Assembly: GCA_011605835.1 (NCBI GenBank)
Contig: JAAOZJ010000127.1
Span: 1-13,683, forward strand
Length of the DNA stretch: 13,683 nucleotides
Source of the DNA: Thermoproteota archaeon
GTDB taxonomy: Archaea; Thermoproteota; Methanomethylicia; Nezhaarchaeales; WYZ-LMO8
Direction: 5' to 3'
The translations under genes and the position numbers were made by a program. The notes beneath the pieces were generated by a model, which saw only the letters and a list, made by a program, of their open reading frames with translations, ran no database searches and was not told the DNA's origin. Shown here piece after piece: positions 1 to 7,890 of this stretch (position 1 is the stretch's first letter; each line of letters starts with the position of its first letter).

Positions 1-141
1 CGACTTGCTACTTTATCTTCTAGCGTGCAGAACCCCCTCATGTTACCAACTACTGAGAAGAAGAGAGTCGCGTCAGAACTGAGAAAGGTCGTTGCTTCCC
101 TCGAGAGCGTTATCGAAAAGGTGAGAGAGCTAAAGAGATAA
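1..141 (+). CDS. C-terminal end of an unidentified protein (partial)
   Basis: Frame 1 is open from the first base to a TAA at 139-141 and gives the last 46 residues of a protein whose start lies outside the window. The final 25 or so residues are rich in K, E, R, V and L with a heptad-like spacing (SELRKVVASLESVIEKVRELK), so they probably form a short helix or coiled coil. Codon choice (GAG, AAG, AGA, GTC) matches the other real genes. I cannot identify the family from this tail. A pyrimidine-rich stretch follows 25-35 nt after the stop and could end the transcript. The rest of the gap up to 351 shows nothing I can interpret. Confidence 0.55.
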   Translation, partial: RLATLSSSVQNPLMLPTTEKKRVASELRKVVASLESVIEKVRELKR

Positions 142-165
142 GGTTGCGCGAAGAATCTTCTTTTT

Positions 166-178
166 ACTATCAAGTTTA
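166..178 (+). terminator. T-rich archaeal-type terminator
   Basis: The stretch TTCTTTTTACT lies 25-35 nt after the stop of the partial gene at the left edge. Oligo-T tracts without a stem are the usual intrinsic terminators in archaea. There is no hairpin in front of it. The placement is suggestive only. Confidence 0.3.
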
Positions 179-351
179 TGAGCCTATACGACTAGGAGTA
201 GAGTTGGGGCCAGAGGCCTACGCAAACACTTGAGGTATTTCAACGCAGACGCATTGACAAGTCAAGGCCCGAACAGTAGTTGGGCACGCCCACTTTAGGA
301 GCTTAGAAAAACCGTATCAGAAACTGTTTTTGCTTTAATGCTGTAGCGCCT

Positions 352-918
352 ATGCTTGAGGAGCTGGTCGAGCTTGGAGAAAAAGGCTTGAGCAGGCAAG
401 AGGTCGATGCTAGGAACTTCAGGGCCAAGCTCTTGGGCCTGTTTTACGAGGACCTACTAAAAGTATGGTTCGAGCATACTGGCTACAAGGTAATCGGGAA
501 AGACATGAGGAAGGGTTTGTACAAGGGCAGGCCCACGGCCGTGGACTTCATACTTGAGAAAGACGGGCGCCTCTACGTCGTCGAGGCGAAGTGCTGGCCG
601 GCCTATGATGGTGGTCGGTGGAAGAAGCTGACGTCGGGCAACGCGGGGTGGATCAAGAGGAGGCTCAGAGCTCCCTTCTTTGAGGAGGACTTCGTCGAGG
701 AGTACAGAATCGATGGGAGGAGGGTCGACGGGAAGATACTCGTGTGGTGGGACTTCGAGGGGGCAGAGACCGACAGGATAAAGAGCGAGCTGAAGCTCGA
801 CGGGCTCGTATCGCTGAGGAGGGTCTTGAGCGAGCTGAGAGGAGATCCTAAGGCCGAGGAGATCGTCAGAGAGCGCAAGAGCTGGGCAGACCAGCTCTTC
901 GGTGCGCTACTGAAGTAA
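352..918 (+). CDS. Stand-alone PD-(D/E)XK restriction-nuclease-like protein
   Basis: This 188-residue protein carries the signature of the PD-(D/E)XK nuclease fold: a glutamate in an N-terminal helix (E33 in FYEDLL), an aspartate D65 (AVDFIL), then a beta-hairpin leading to E78-A-K80 (YVVEAKCW). The D-X12-E-X-K spacing is normal for catalytic metal binding. The C-terminal half is charged and shows no second domain, and there is no membrane segment. The likely role is DNA cleavage or repair, probably as an orphan restriction-type nuclease, since no methyltransferase is adjacent. It sits 133 bp ahead of an Mrr-like gene on the same strand. I chose the ATG at 352; no clear Shine-Dalgarno precedes it, and the AT-rich run at 303-340 is the likely promoter area. 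The fold is fairly sure, the biological role is inference. Confidence 0.7.
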   Translation: MLEELVELGEKGLSRQEVDARNFRAKLLGLFYEDLLKVWFEHTGYKVIGKDMRKGLYKGRPTAVDFILEKDGRLYVVEAKCWPAYDGGRWKKLTSGNAGWIKRRLRAPFFEEDFVEEYRIDGRRVDGKILVWWDFEGAETDRIKSELKLDGLVSLRRVLSELRGDPKAEEIVRERKSWADQLFGALLK

Positions 919-1051
919 GCAATAAGCAGATCGATGCGCGGGCACGTGTTGATGTCATTAGTGATTACGAGTCCGGGCACGCGTTATAAGAGCTAGGCGG
1001 GCTCACAATATACTCAATAAGGGCACATGCGTAAGAGAGGCGACTTTTGAT

Positions 1052-2218
1052 ATGAGTGATAAAGGGCTGGAGCTTGAGAGGCTCGTCACGAATCTTTTTA
1101 AGGCTAAGGGCTACGATGCCAAGCACAACGTCAAGATGAGAGGACGCTCGGGGGTTGAGCATCAAATAGACGTCTATGCCGAGTATAGAGCCCCCTTGCA
1201 CGTCTCTAGGATAATCGTCGAGTGCAAGTCGTACGACAAGCCCATCGACAAGGACGTAGTGATGAAGCTCATACACGAGGTAGAGGATCTGGGCGTCGAC
1301 AAGGGAATTTTAGTCACGACATCCTACTTCACGCCAGATGCCATCTCCACGGCGCAGGGCTATAACGTTGAGCTGTGGGACGGCGCCAAGCTGAGGGAGC
1401 TCTTGAGGGAAGTGCCGATCGAAGAAGGCAAGGCTCTAACCAACGTTTATTACGTTGAACCGGCCATACATGTTGATGAAGCAGTAAAGACCGTGGACTC
1501 AACGCTCAAAGGAGTTTTCGGCAGGAAGGGGAGCATAGAGAGCGGGTCTTTGGTCTTTTACCCGTACTACGAGATTGACGTCGATGCAAGGGTCCAGGAG
1601 CTCAAGGACCTCATCAAGAAGAAGGTAGAAGCGAGGATCGTGAGCGCAACCGTCCTAGTCGACGCCGTAACGGGCGCGCTGTGCGACTACGACCCCAAGG
1701 CAGGGGTGCTGGGCGTGGCGAGCATACCGCCGCTATCAGACGAGGAGGCAAGGGCCTTTCGAATCCTATCCTCAGGGGCTTTAAACGCAGACATGCTGGC
1801 ATCCTTGCTGAGCTGCTCTACTGCCAAGGCTAGGAAAATACTTCAAGGGCTGGTGGCCAAGGGCGTGGCTCGCGCGGTCTCGTCCGGGAGACAAGTTTCC
1901 TATGAGCTAGGGGAAGAGATGCCGGAACCATCATCGTTGAGGCCTCTCACGTCCACTGTAAACGTGAAGAGCGGCGAGCCTAAGGATGGCGTGAAAGTCA
2001 ATGTGCTAATAGGCCTAGAGGGGGCGCAGAGGGCTTTAGGCCTCCTGTGGGAGGGGGTCGTCAAGGGCTACAAAACGATATTTTACCCCTATTACGCGTG
2101 CAAGATAGTGACTGATGAAGGGAAGGGGTACTGCAAGGCCGTAGACATGTTGACGAAGAGGGTGGACGAGAGGGTCAGCAAGGTGCTTACTTCCATGTAC
2201 CTAGAACTGCCATTTTGA
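1052..2218 (+). CDS. Mrr-type restriction endonuclease-like protein with winged helix
   Basis: This 388-residue protein begins with an Mrr_cat-like PD-(D/E)XK domain (residues about 5-120): a helix starting LERLVTNLFKAKGY, D40 in HQIDVYAE, then E57-C-K59 in IIVECKSYDKP, followed by the typical strand GILVTTSYFTPDA. In Mrr-family enzymes this domain cuts DNA, often modified DNA. Residues about 165-215 and 340-375 both contain the motif FYPYY followed by a VDAVTG- or KAVDMLT-type strand, so a small module appears twice. Between them, residues 229-286 look like a winged helix-turn-helix (ADMLASLL, then a recognition helix TAKARKILQGLVAKG, then a wing). The ATG at 1052 follows a weak GAGAGG at 1035-1040. 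It ends with no obvious terminator. The catalytic domain is confident; the target is unknown. Confidence 0.75.
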   Translation: MSDKGLELERLVTNLFKAKGYDAKHNVKMRGRSGVEHQIDVYAEYRAPLHVSRIIVECKSYDKPIDKDVVMKLIHEVEDLGVDKGILVTTSYFTPDAISTAQGYNVELWDGAKLRELLREVPIEEGKALTNVYYVEPAIHVDEAVKTVDSTLKGVFGRKGSIESGSLVFYPYYEIDVDARVQELKDLIKKKVEARIVSATVLVDAVTGALCDYDPKAGVLGVASIPPLSDEEARAFRILSSGALNADMLASLLSCSTAKARKILQGLVAKGVARAVSSGRQVSYELGEEMPEPSSLRPLTSTVNVKSGEPKDGVKVNVLIGLEGAQRALGLLWEGVVKGYKTIFYPYYACKIVTDEGKGYCKAVDMLTKRVDERVSKVLTSMYLELPF

Positions 2219-2449
2219 TCAAATGTACGAGTCTTATTGCTTTGGTCAGATGATGATTAGTGCTAAATATTACGTAAGCGACGAAGATTGCGACTTGTGA
2301 CTTTATTATATCGTTCACCATGTTCCTCGCACGTGCGAAAGTCGTGCCTCTAAGCCTACAGGCCTAAGTGCAAGTCCTACGTTAGAGCATCGTTAACGTT
2401 CATGGCCATTACACGTACAGCACATGTTCGTCAGTCCTAGCTTAGCTCC
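2219..2449. other. Intergenic stretch with no recognised gene
   Basis: Relatively AT-rich DNA after the Mrr-like gene. I see no open frame with coding character, no tRNA and no strong promoter leading to a gene. Together with 2675-2893 it flanks a single small open frame at 2450-2674, so 2219-2893 as a whole is poor in genes. Confidence 0.4.
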
Positions 2450-2674
2450 TCAATACCCCCAGACCTCGATGCTCTTACCTCTTCTAATTCTAAGATTAGT
2501 CACGAAGGCCAGCCTCACGCCAACCTCTTCGTACCTCACCAATCGATCGAGTGATTTTACTTCTACTAAGATCCAAGAGCCGTTATTTCCAGCGTTGCCT
2601 CTCTTGTAAGCTTCCCTGCCTCTCCCTATTAGCTCGAAGAGCCTCTTAACCCGTGTCGTGGACGTGGGGAACAT
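2450..2674 (-). pseudogene. Short open frame, probably the 3' remnant of a nuclease-like gene
   Basis: The 74-residue frame from an ATG at 2674 has clear coding character: a helix TRVKRLFELIGRGREAYKRG, then two strands SWILVEVKSLDR and VRLAFVTNLRIR, ending IEVWGY. The VEVK string inside a strand resembles the E-X-K half of a PD-(D/E)XK site, but the preceding aspartate is not visible, so the assignment is tentative. Upstream the same frame continues for ten plausible codons (RYERCRPP) to a TAG at 2705-2707, and a coding-like stretch then appears in another frame, around 2710-2760. That pattern suggests a once longer gene broken by stops or frameshifts. It lies about 220 bp downstream of the end of mcrC and on the same strand. 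An intact small protein is the alternative. Confidence 0.4.
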
Positions 2675-2893
2675 AGGGGGTCTACACCTCTCATACCTAG
2701 ATACCTAGACTTGACTAAGAGACCGGCCTCTACGCTATCTGGTGGTGTCTCCTCCGACAAGCCTCTGCGTAACCCCTTCGTCGTCTTCGTGGTTTTGGGC
2801 TGTGCAGATTGATGGTTATGTCTCGTGAGCTGATGATAGGTGCCTGCGCTAAAGCGTCGTCGTCTTACAGAGGCTGTGCACGAGTGGGTTGAG

Positions 2894-4381
2894 TCATGCA
2901 AAGACCTTCTCGTAGACGGCCTTAAGCCTTGACAGTGCCGCGTCCTTTTGCCTAGGGTCAGCAGTCAGATGATAGATTTTAATGTTAGGTGTCGTGTCTA
3001 TGCGCGCAATGATAGGACCGAGATCGCTCTCGCCGAGGGTTATCAGGAACCCCTTTATCTCTTCGTGATCTTGGGGCTCAGAGTAGTCCACTACGTAGGC
3101 AATTATCCGCTCTACGTCTTCGACTCTCAATCTTCTTGGTTCCTTGTACTTTGCATCAGCGACGGCCCTCCTTCCCTTACCAATCAATATGTAATCTGGT
3201 CTCGGGGGGTGCACGACCCTTGAAAAGACCTTACTCCAATCGCATCTCGCTAGGTTGTACCCGATCTCTGCTTCCTCGAAGTCGAACTCAAAGCCGCCAT
3301 CCCCCTCTTTGATGAGCGGGGGGACTTGAAGCCTTTCGATGAAAATTTCTACGAACAAGGTCAATAACCAGAGCTCGTAAACCTTGCTACTCGGCAGTGG
3401 TTGGACTGGGACGTTCTGTCGCCATTTATCGAAGAGCTCGAAGGCTAGGGGTCTTTTACACACGTAGGATTGGTACAAGTCTATTATGTCTTTCAGCAAT
3501 CTACTCTTGCCAGCATGCTCTCTGGCTTTTTCCAACACTTCAGAGTTCTCCAAGTCTGCTAGCCAAGCGGTGTCGACGAGCGCGCCTAAGACGTCGGTCG
3601 TGAGCACGTAGGAGTGATACCTTATCATGTCAAGGATCATGTCCTTGAGGGGCTTCAGCGCTTGGCTTTCGACGGCTTCGAGGTCGTTTAAAAGTTGCAA
3701 CAGCGCTTTTTGGACGAGGGCATGAAACTTCGTAAGAATCATGAGCGGTATCCTCGGGTAGCCTATCTCCTGCACTCTTGCTACGACGAGGGGTATCCCT
3801 TCGGTCAGGAGCTTGATAGTCTTGCTCCTGTTAACGTGTCCCACGGTGTCACTACAGACAAACTCCTTCGGCGAAGTTGTAGGCGGGAGGCCCTCGGCCA
3901 TCAACAACTCGGTTAACTGTCGAAGCATGCCACTATATGATACATGGTCCCTCACGTGGCTAAGCCCGTGGGTGTTAAGCCAGACGACCTTCATGGCCGG
4001 ATATCCGAGCATGCTGACTAACCCGGAGACATCGTTTAGCATCTGGACAAAGTGCTGTGTCTCAATTTTTGGGATTACGCGGATTTCCACTTCGCGTCCG
4101 AGGGTGTGGGAGAAAAACCTGTAAGCGCCTATCCACTCTCCCATGAAGATGGTGTTCCTCGATGGATTCGCGAAGGGTGGATCGGACTCCACTTCGAGGT
4201 TTTCGTAGACGCTCACGAGCAACGCTCGAATGAACCTCGACAACTCCTTATCGACGAATTCGAAGAGCTCCTCCCAAACGCTCGCGGCCTCAGAGCGACT
4301 TATCCCCTTCTCCATGAGTTGCTTAACGAGATCATCCTCAGAGTACTCAATGTCTTCTCTTAGCTCAATAGGTAAGCTCAA
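2894..4381 (-). CDS. mcrC: McrC-type PD-(D/E)XK nuclease, cassette 1
   Basis: This 495-residue protein is the nuclease partner of an McrBC restriction complex, cutting DNA once its McrB motor has hydrolysed nucleotide. The catalytic core is near the C-terminus: PD at 395-396 (RPDYILIG) followed after 12 residues by D409-A-K411 (VADAKYKE), the McrC form of the PD-(D/E)XK site. A conserved upstream motif SSKVYELW (331-338) is shared with the second McrC of this window. The N-terminal 100 residues are helical and probably contact McrB, and the VIPKI motif (102-106) matches the second McrC's IEPKI. The TTG start at 4381 overlaps the TGA of mcrB as TTGA (4 nt), so translation is probably coupled. 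The next in-frame ATG (residue 23) is an alternative start. Nothing looks broken. Confidence 0.88.
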   Translation of the reverse strand: MSLPIELREDIEYSEDDLVKQLMEKGISRSEAASVWEELFEFVDKELSRFIRALLVSVYENLEVESDPPFANPSRNTIFMGEWIGAYRFFSHTLGREVEIRVIPKIETQHFVQMLNDVSGLVSMLGYPAMKVVWLNTHGLSHVRDHVSYSGMLRQLTELLMAEGLPPTTSPKEFVCSDTVGHVNRSKTIKLLTEGIPLVVARVQEIGYPRIPLMILTKFHALVQKALLQLLNDLEAVESQALKPLKDMILDMIRYHSYVLTTDVLGALVDTAWLADLENSEVLEKAREHAGKSRLLKDIIDLYQSYVCKRPLAFELFDKWRQNVPVQPLPSSKVYELWLLTLFVEIFIERLQVPPLIKEGDGGFEFDFEEAEIGYNLARCDWSKVFSRVVHPPRPDYILIGKGRRAVADAKYKEPRRLRVEDVERIIAYVVDYSEPQDHEEIKGFLITLGESDLGPIIARIDTTPNIKIYHLTADPRQKDAALSRLKAVYEKVFA

Positions 4382-6150
4382 AACGTCCTCTCTCCGGCCG
4401 AGATCCTTTTCAACAGAGGCATCGTTCTAAGCGAGAAACCCATACTCGAGAAGACGTCAGTTAAGGACTCCACTTTCCTTGAGATTCTCACATCGGTGTA
4501 CAGCCCCATCCTCTCAGCTCTTATCCTCTCGCTCAAGACGTCAAGTTGCGGAATTATGTAGGCAGCCACCGCTTCGTCGATGAGCGCCTTAATTATTTCA
4601 GAGACGTCTCCGAGCACGAGGTGTGATGCTATGAGAAACTTGGACGCGTCAAGCGAAAAGGCCCTGCCGACTTCGACGACACCCTCTAGCTCACCGTTGA
4701 TTTTGGCGCAGAGGGCCTCAACTAAGTCAAATGGAGAGAACCCCATAGTGGCTTCTATTTTGCTGAAATAGTCATCAACGGTCTTGGATCTCAACCTAGC
4801 GAAGTAACTTCCCTTGATGACGGAGAAGTCATTGAGGTCGTTCTTGGACAACGTTAATTCCTGTTTAGCGCTTTCGAAGAGGTTGGATTCCTCGGTCTTC
4901 ATTTCGCTGATCAGGGCTTTTGCCCTCTTCGAGAACTCTTCGTTCACCCCTCTTGGTAGCGAATATGGTTTAATAGACATCGGGATGAGGGCGAACCTCC
5001 TAGTCAGCGCAAAGCCTAGCTTGAAGAGCAGTGCTCTGTCATAGCTGTTCATCGTCGAGATTATTCTAAACGAATAGGGGACGAATATTTTGCCATCCTT
5101 GAAAAGCCCTTTGATTTCGCTGGGCAACAGCCTTTCAATCTCGGTTGGCGAGAGGTTCAGCAGGGGGACGCTTCGGTGGCGCAAGTCCATCGTTGTAAAG
5201 GCGTTGCCGAAGGCTAAGTCTGCGTTGGTCCTGTTGATCTCGTCAATTAATAGCCAATAAGGCTTGTTCTCAGTAATGAGCGCTTTCCAGCACCTGACGA
5301 CGACCTCAGAGAGAAAGCCGAAGCAAAATTCACCCCTCAAATTAGTCCCGCCAATTACGTCGAACACTGTCCACTCTGGATTTCCGGTCACGAGGTCGTA
5401 TCCTGAGGCCATATCAGCGCATATCTTCTTGGCGAGGGTCGTCTTTCCTATACCAGGAGGGCCGTAAATTATGACGTTCTTTCCCGAGATCAGGTGAGCG
5501 GAGATGATGGCCTCTAAGTCACCTGCGCTTAATTCTTGCGTCTGTGGTCCTTTCTTGGGCTCCCACTCCAAGTCAGCGATAAGCTTTAAGTGCTCATAGG
5601 TCTTCTTATCTATCACGGCTAAGGAGCCCTGCGTGAGGCTTTTAGGGACGAGGGAGATTATACTCTCATTCCACTCAGTTATTATCGACTTTATCCTGAC
5701 CTCACCTAAGGAATGCCAGTTCTTGAGCCGACCTAGAGTGTCCGATATTTTGGGACCTAAACGCTTTATTCTTATAAAGAACTTGAAATCCCAACCAGTT
5801 TCAAAGGGCCAGTAGTCCCATTTCAGCTGGCCTATCAAGTCATCTCTGCGAATCTCGCCAAAGCCCATCACACCGCCTTCTAACTCGACGATTCCTTTGC
5901 TAGTGGTAACAAGCACGGCCTCTACGTAGTCGCCCTCGCCAAGAAGGCCTCTTAGACGATTGTAGTCATCGTTCTGTCGAAATGCCCATAGAATTTGGTC
6001 CTTCTGCTTCTTCGATAACGTAGGTGGCGGCCCCATATTTTTAGCAGAAGGCCCGATGCTCTCTTCACCTAAAGTCCTCAGGCTCCAAGCCCAATTTAGA
6101 GGAGCGCCTTGTATGCAGACATATTGCCTCTTAAAGCTTTTTGCCAGCAT
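4378..6150 (-). CDS. mcrB: McrB-type AAA+ motor with PUA/EVE-like N-terminal domain, cassette 1
   Basis: This 590-residue protein is the nucleotide-driven motor and target reader of McrBC cassette 1. The AAA+ core (about 210-400) shows Walker A GPPGIGKT (230-237), Walker B LLIDEINR (300-307) and the McrB signature MNSYDR (367-372), followed by DRALLFKLG and LTRRFA. Family knowledge makes GTP, rather than ATP, the likely substrate. Residues about 8-170 resemble PUA/EVE-type readers: an early APLNW, a GD turn at 73-74, MGFGEI (95-100) and a YWP...WDFKFFIRIK strand pair (113-129). This differs from the E. coli McrB reader and could bind a modified base. A C-terminal motif AYIIPQLDVL recurs in the second McrB. 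The ATG at 6150 lacks a Shine-Dalgarno. Base composition is lower in G+C than in cassette 2. Confidence 0.88.
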   Translation of the reverse strand: MLAKSFKRQYVCIQGAPLNWAWSLRTLGEESIGPSAKNMGPPPTLSKKQKDQILWAFRQNDDYNRLRGLLGEGDYVEAVLVTTSKGIVELEGGVMGFGEIRRDDLIGQLKWDYWPFETGWDFKFFIRIKRLGPKISDTLGRLKNWHSLGEVRIKSIITEWNESIISLVPKSLTQGSLAVIDKKTYEHLKLIADLEWEPKKGPQTQELSAGDLEAIISAHLISGKNVIIYGPPGIGKTTLAKKICADMASGYDLVTGNPEWTVFDVIGGTNLRGEFCFGFLSEVVVRCWKALITENKPYWLLIDEINRTNADLAFGNAFTTMDLRHRSVPLLNLSPTEIERLLPSEIKGLFKDGKIFVPYSFRIISTMNSYDRALLFKLGFALTRRFALIPMSIKPYSLPRGVNEEFSKRAKALISEMKTEESNLFESAKQELTLSKNDLNDFSVIKGSYFARLRSKTVDDYFSKIEATMGFSPFDLVEALCAKINGELEGVVEVGRAFSLDASKFLIASHLVLGDVSEIIKALIDEAVAAYIIPQLDVLSERIRAERMGLYTDVRISRKVESLTDVFSSMGFSLRTMPLLKRISAGERTF

Positions 6151-6182
6151 CGTGCCATACCAAGAAATTTGTTATCGACCAT

Positions 6183-6194
6183 TTGCTTTTAACC
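6183..6194 (-). promoter_or_regulatory. Candidate TATA element for mcrB of cassette 1
   Basis: On the minus strand GGTTAAAAGCAA is centred about 39 nt before the mcrB ATG at 6150, which would give a leader of roughly 13 nt. The identical 12-mer occurs at 9748-9759 before the other mcrB. The orientation is not the classical TTTTTAAA of crenarchaeal promoters, so this is tentative. Confidence 0.3.
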
Positions 6195-6333
6195 TTTCCG
6201 TGGCCTCGTTTAGAGATCCTCAACTTGAGCCTATAGGATGAAGTATGTCAGTGACGATACCTTCACGTCGCCTTGATCGTCCCCATTACACTCTACCGCG
6301 TTGTCAATTTAAATTAGCGATGTTTCATTCAAC

Positions 6334-7890
6334 TCAGCCAGCGATCAAGGCCCGCAGGGAGTTCTTCACGCTCGACTCTATCTCCTCGTCGCTCATCCTC
6401 GGGTCCACCTCGTGCACTTGCACGACTATCTTGAGCGGCAACGTGTCCCTCTCCGCCAGCTTGGCTCTGCCCCCTCCCAGCTTGTAGAAGCCTCCGAGGA
6501 GGACCCTCCTACCCCTCAGCTCGATGGGCGTGGCGAACTCGGCTATGTACGCCAGCAGCTCGACTACGTCGTCCCTCGACAGCTCCTCCTTGTACTTCGC
6601 GTCGTAGACCGCCACCCCGCCGCGGCTTTCGAAGAGGAAGTCGGGCCTGAGGCGCGACCTCGCCAGCCCTCCGACGAAGGGATCTGGCTGGGGCTCGTTG
6701 TAGGCCAGCTGTAGGCCGTCCAGTTGCAGCTCGACGTAGAGGTCTCGGTACTTCTTGGCCGCTATCTTGGACCTCCCGGACCTCTTCAAGTGCTCGACGA
6801 CCTTCGCCAGGACCCAGAGCTCGTAGGTCTTGCTCGAAGCCATGGGGACTATCGCGCCCCTCTCGACCTGCTCGTGGATTAGGCCGACGTCGGAGAAGAG
6901 GTAAGCCTCGTAGAGGTCTGCCAGTAGCCCGAGGTAGGGGTTCACTCGAGAGGCCCTCCTAGTCTCCTCTATCAGCTCGTGGTCCGAGATCGCCTCGCAT
7001 TGAACAGCTTGGGCGGCCTCTGACAGCGGGGGCGTGGATAGGTAGCCGGAGTGGATCCCCCTCAACACCTCGACGTCCTTCATAGCGAAGGACCACGCGC
7101 CTTGCTCTTCGACGAGCTCCTTGAGGCGGCTCGCCACGGCGCCAAGCCTCGAGGCCAGCTCGTGGTGGAACTTGGCAAGGAGGACGAAGGGAAGGTTGTG
7201 CGGCTCAATCCTCGTCCGCTCGTAGACCCCCAGTGGAAGCCCTTGGAACGCGTACTTCAAGGTCTTAGACGCCACGGGCCTCCCCACTACGTCCTCGGCC
7301 ACGTCCTCTATCCTCACTGCCTTCTTGGGCGGCGTGGAGGAGAGGACGAGCTCGGTCAGCTTGATCAAGAGGATGCTGTAGGAGATCGGGCTGCTCAGCA
7401 AGGGGTAGTAGAGGTTGCCGATCAGCGGCTCTAAAACGCCTGTCTCGCTCACGAGGACGTCCACGGCCTCTCGAGTCTCCTTTAGCATCTTGGAGTACGC
7501 CTCCCAGCCTATCTTCGGCTCAATGCGGAGGACGACCGTCGGGTCCCTATGTATAGTGAAGTCGCCCACGAACTCCCCTGGGTTGATCTTGTCGTCTCGG
7601 GCCCTCGGGAGGGAGATATCGAGCGGAGCTCGCTCTCTATAGACCTCCTTGATCAAGCGGTTGACGGCCTTTCTCATCTGTCGCAAGAACTTGACTATGG
7701 CGTTGAAGACTTCATCGGGCTCTACGCTTAGAGCTCGGGTCTCCCAACCGCATCGCTTCAGCCCCTCCTTTATCGCCTCGACCACGCAGGCTTTGTCGTA
7801 GCTGCGGTCTTCGACTAGACACACGTACAGGGCCCTCTCCCCGCCGACCCTCACGCAGACGCGTGGAGCATGCGTCGTGCTAGAATACAT
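6334..7890 (-). CDS. mcrC: McrC-type PD-(D/E)XK nuclease, cassette 2
   Basis: This 518-residue protein is the nuclease subunit of the second McrBC complex. PD at 416-417 (RPDFLFES) and D430-A-K432 (VYDAKYKEE) form the catalytic site, with exactly the same D-X12-D-X-K spacing as in the other McrC. SSKTYELWVL (352-361) is the shared helix motif just before the nuclease core, and LRIEPKI (121-127) is shared with the N-terminal region of the other copy. The ATG at 7890 lies inside the end of mcrB, overlapping it by 11 nt, so the pair is surely co-transcribed. The gene is very G+C-rich (40 of 60 bases in 7081-7140), which creates long antisense open frames that are not genes. The extreme C-terminus (DPRMSDEEIES) has a near-identical DNA echo at 12816-12842. 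Confidence 0.88.
   Translation of the reverse strand: MYSSTTHAPRVCVRVGGERALYVCLVEDRSYDKACVVEAIKEGLKRCGWETRALSVEPDEVFNAIVKFLRQMRKAVNRLIKEVYRERAPLDISLPRARDDKINPGEFVGDFTIHRDPTVVLRIEPKIGWEAYSKMLKETREAVDVLVSETGVLEPLIGNLYYPLLSSPISYSILLIKLTELVLSSTPPKKAVRIEDVAEDVVGRPVASKTLKYAFQGLPLGVYERTRIEPHNLPFVLLAKFHHELASRLGAVASRLKELVEEQGAWSFAMKDVEVLRGIHSGYLSTPPLSEAAQAVQCEAISDHELIEETRRASRVNPYLGLLADLYEAYLFSDVGLIHEQVERGAIVPMASSKTYELWVLAKVVEHLKRSGRSKIAAKKYRDLYVELQLDGLQLAYNEPQPDPFVGGLARSRLRPDFLFESRGGVAVYDAKYKEELSRDDVVELLAYIAEFATPIELRGRRVLLGGFYKLGGGRAKLAERDTLPLKIVVQVHEVDPRMSDEEIESSVKNSLRALIAG

Noticed and set aside
252..265. TTGAC-AA-GTCAA inverted repeat upstream of the first nuclease gene
   Set aside because: The arms are only 5 bp with a 2-base spacer, and the position is too far from the start codon to be read as an operator.
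2247..2256. ATGATGA resembling the C box of a C/D-box guide RNA
   Set aside because: No CTGA D box follows within about 60 nt and no terminal stem is visible.
2327..2338. Perfect 12-bp palindrome TCGCACGTGCGA in the gap after the Mrr-like gene
   Set aside because: About three such palindromes are expected by chance in a window this long, and nothing nearby is regulated by it.
2629..2901. 90-residue minus-strand frame overlapping the end of mcrC
   Set aside because: It is rich in S, T, R and H with no domain look at its N-terminal half. Only its last third may be part of the decayed gene noted at 2450-2760.
6412..7434. Long plus-strand open frames opposite mcrC of cassette 2
   Set aside because: They are antisense shadows caused by the high G+C third positions of mcrC; they have no promoter and no domain character.
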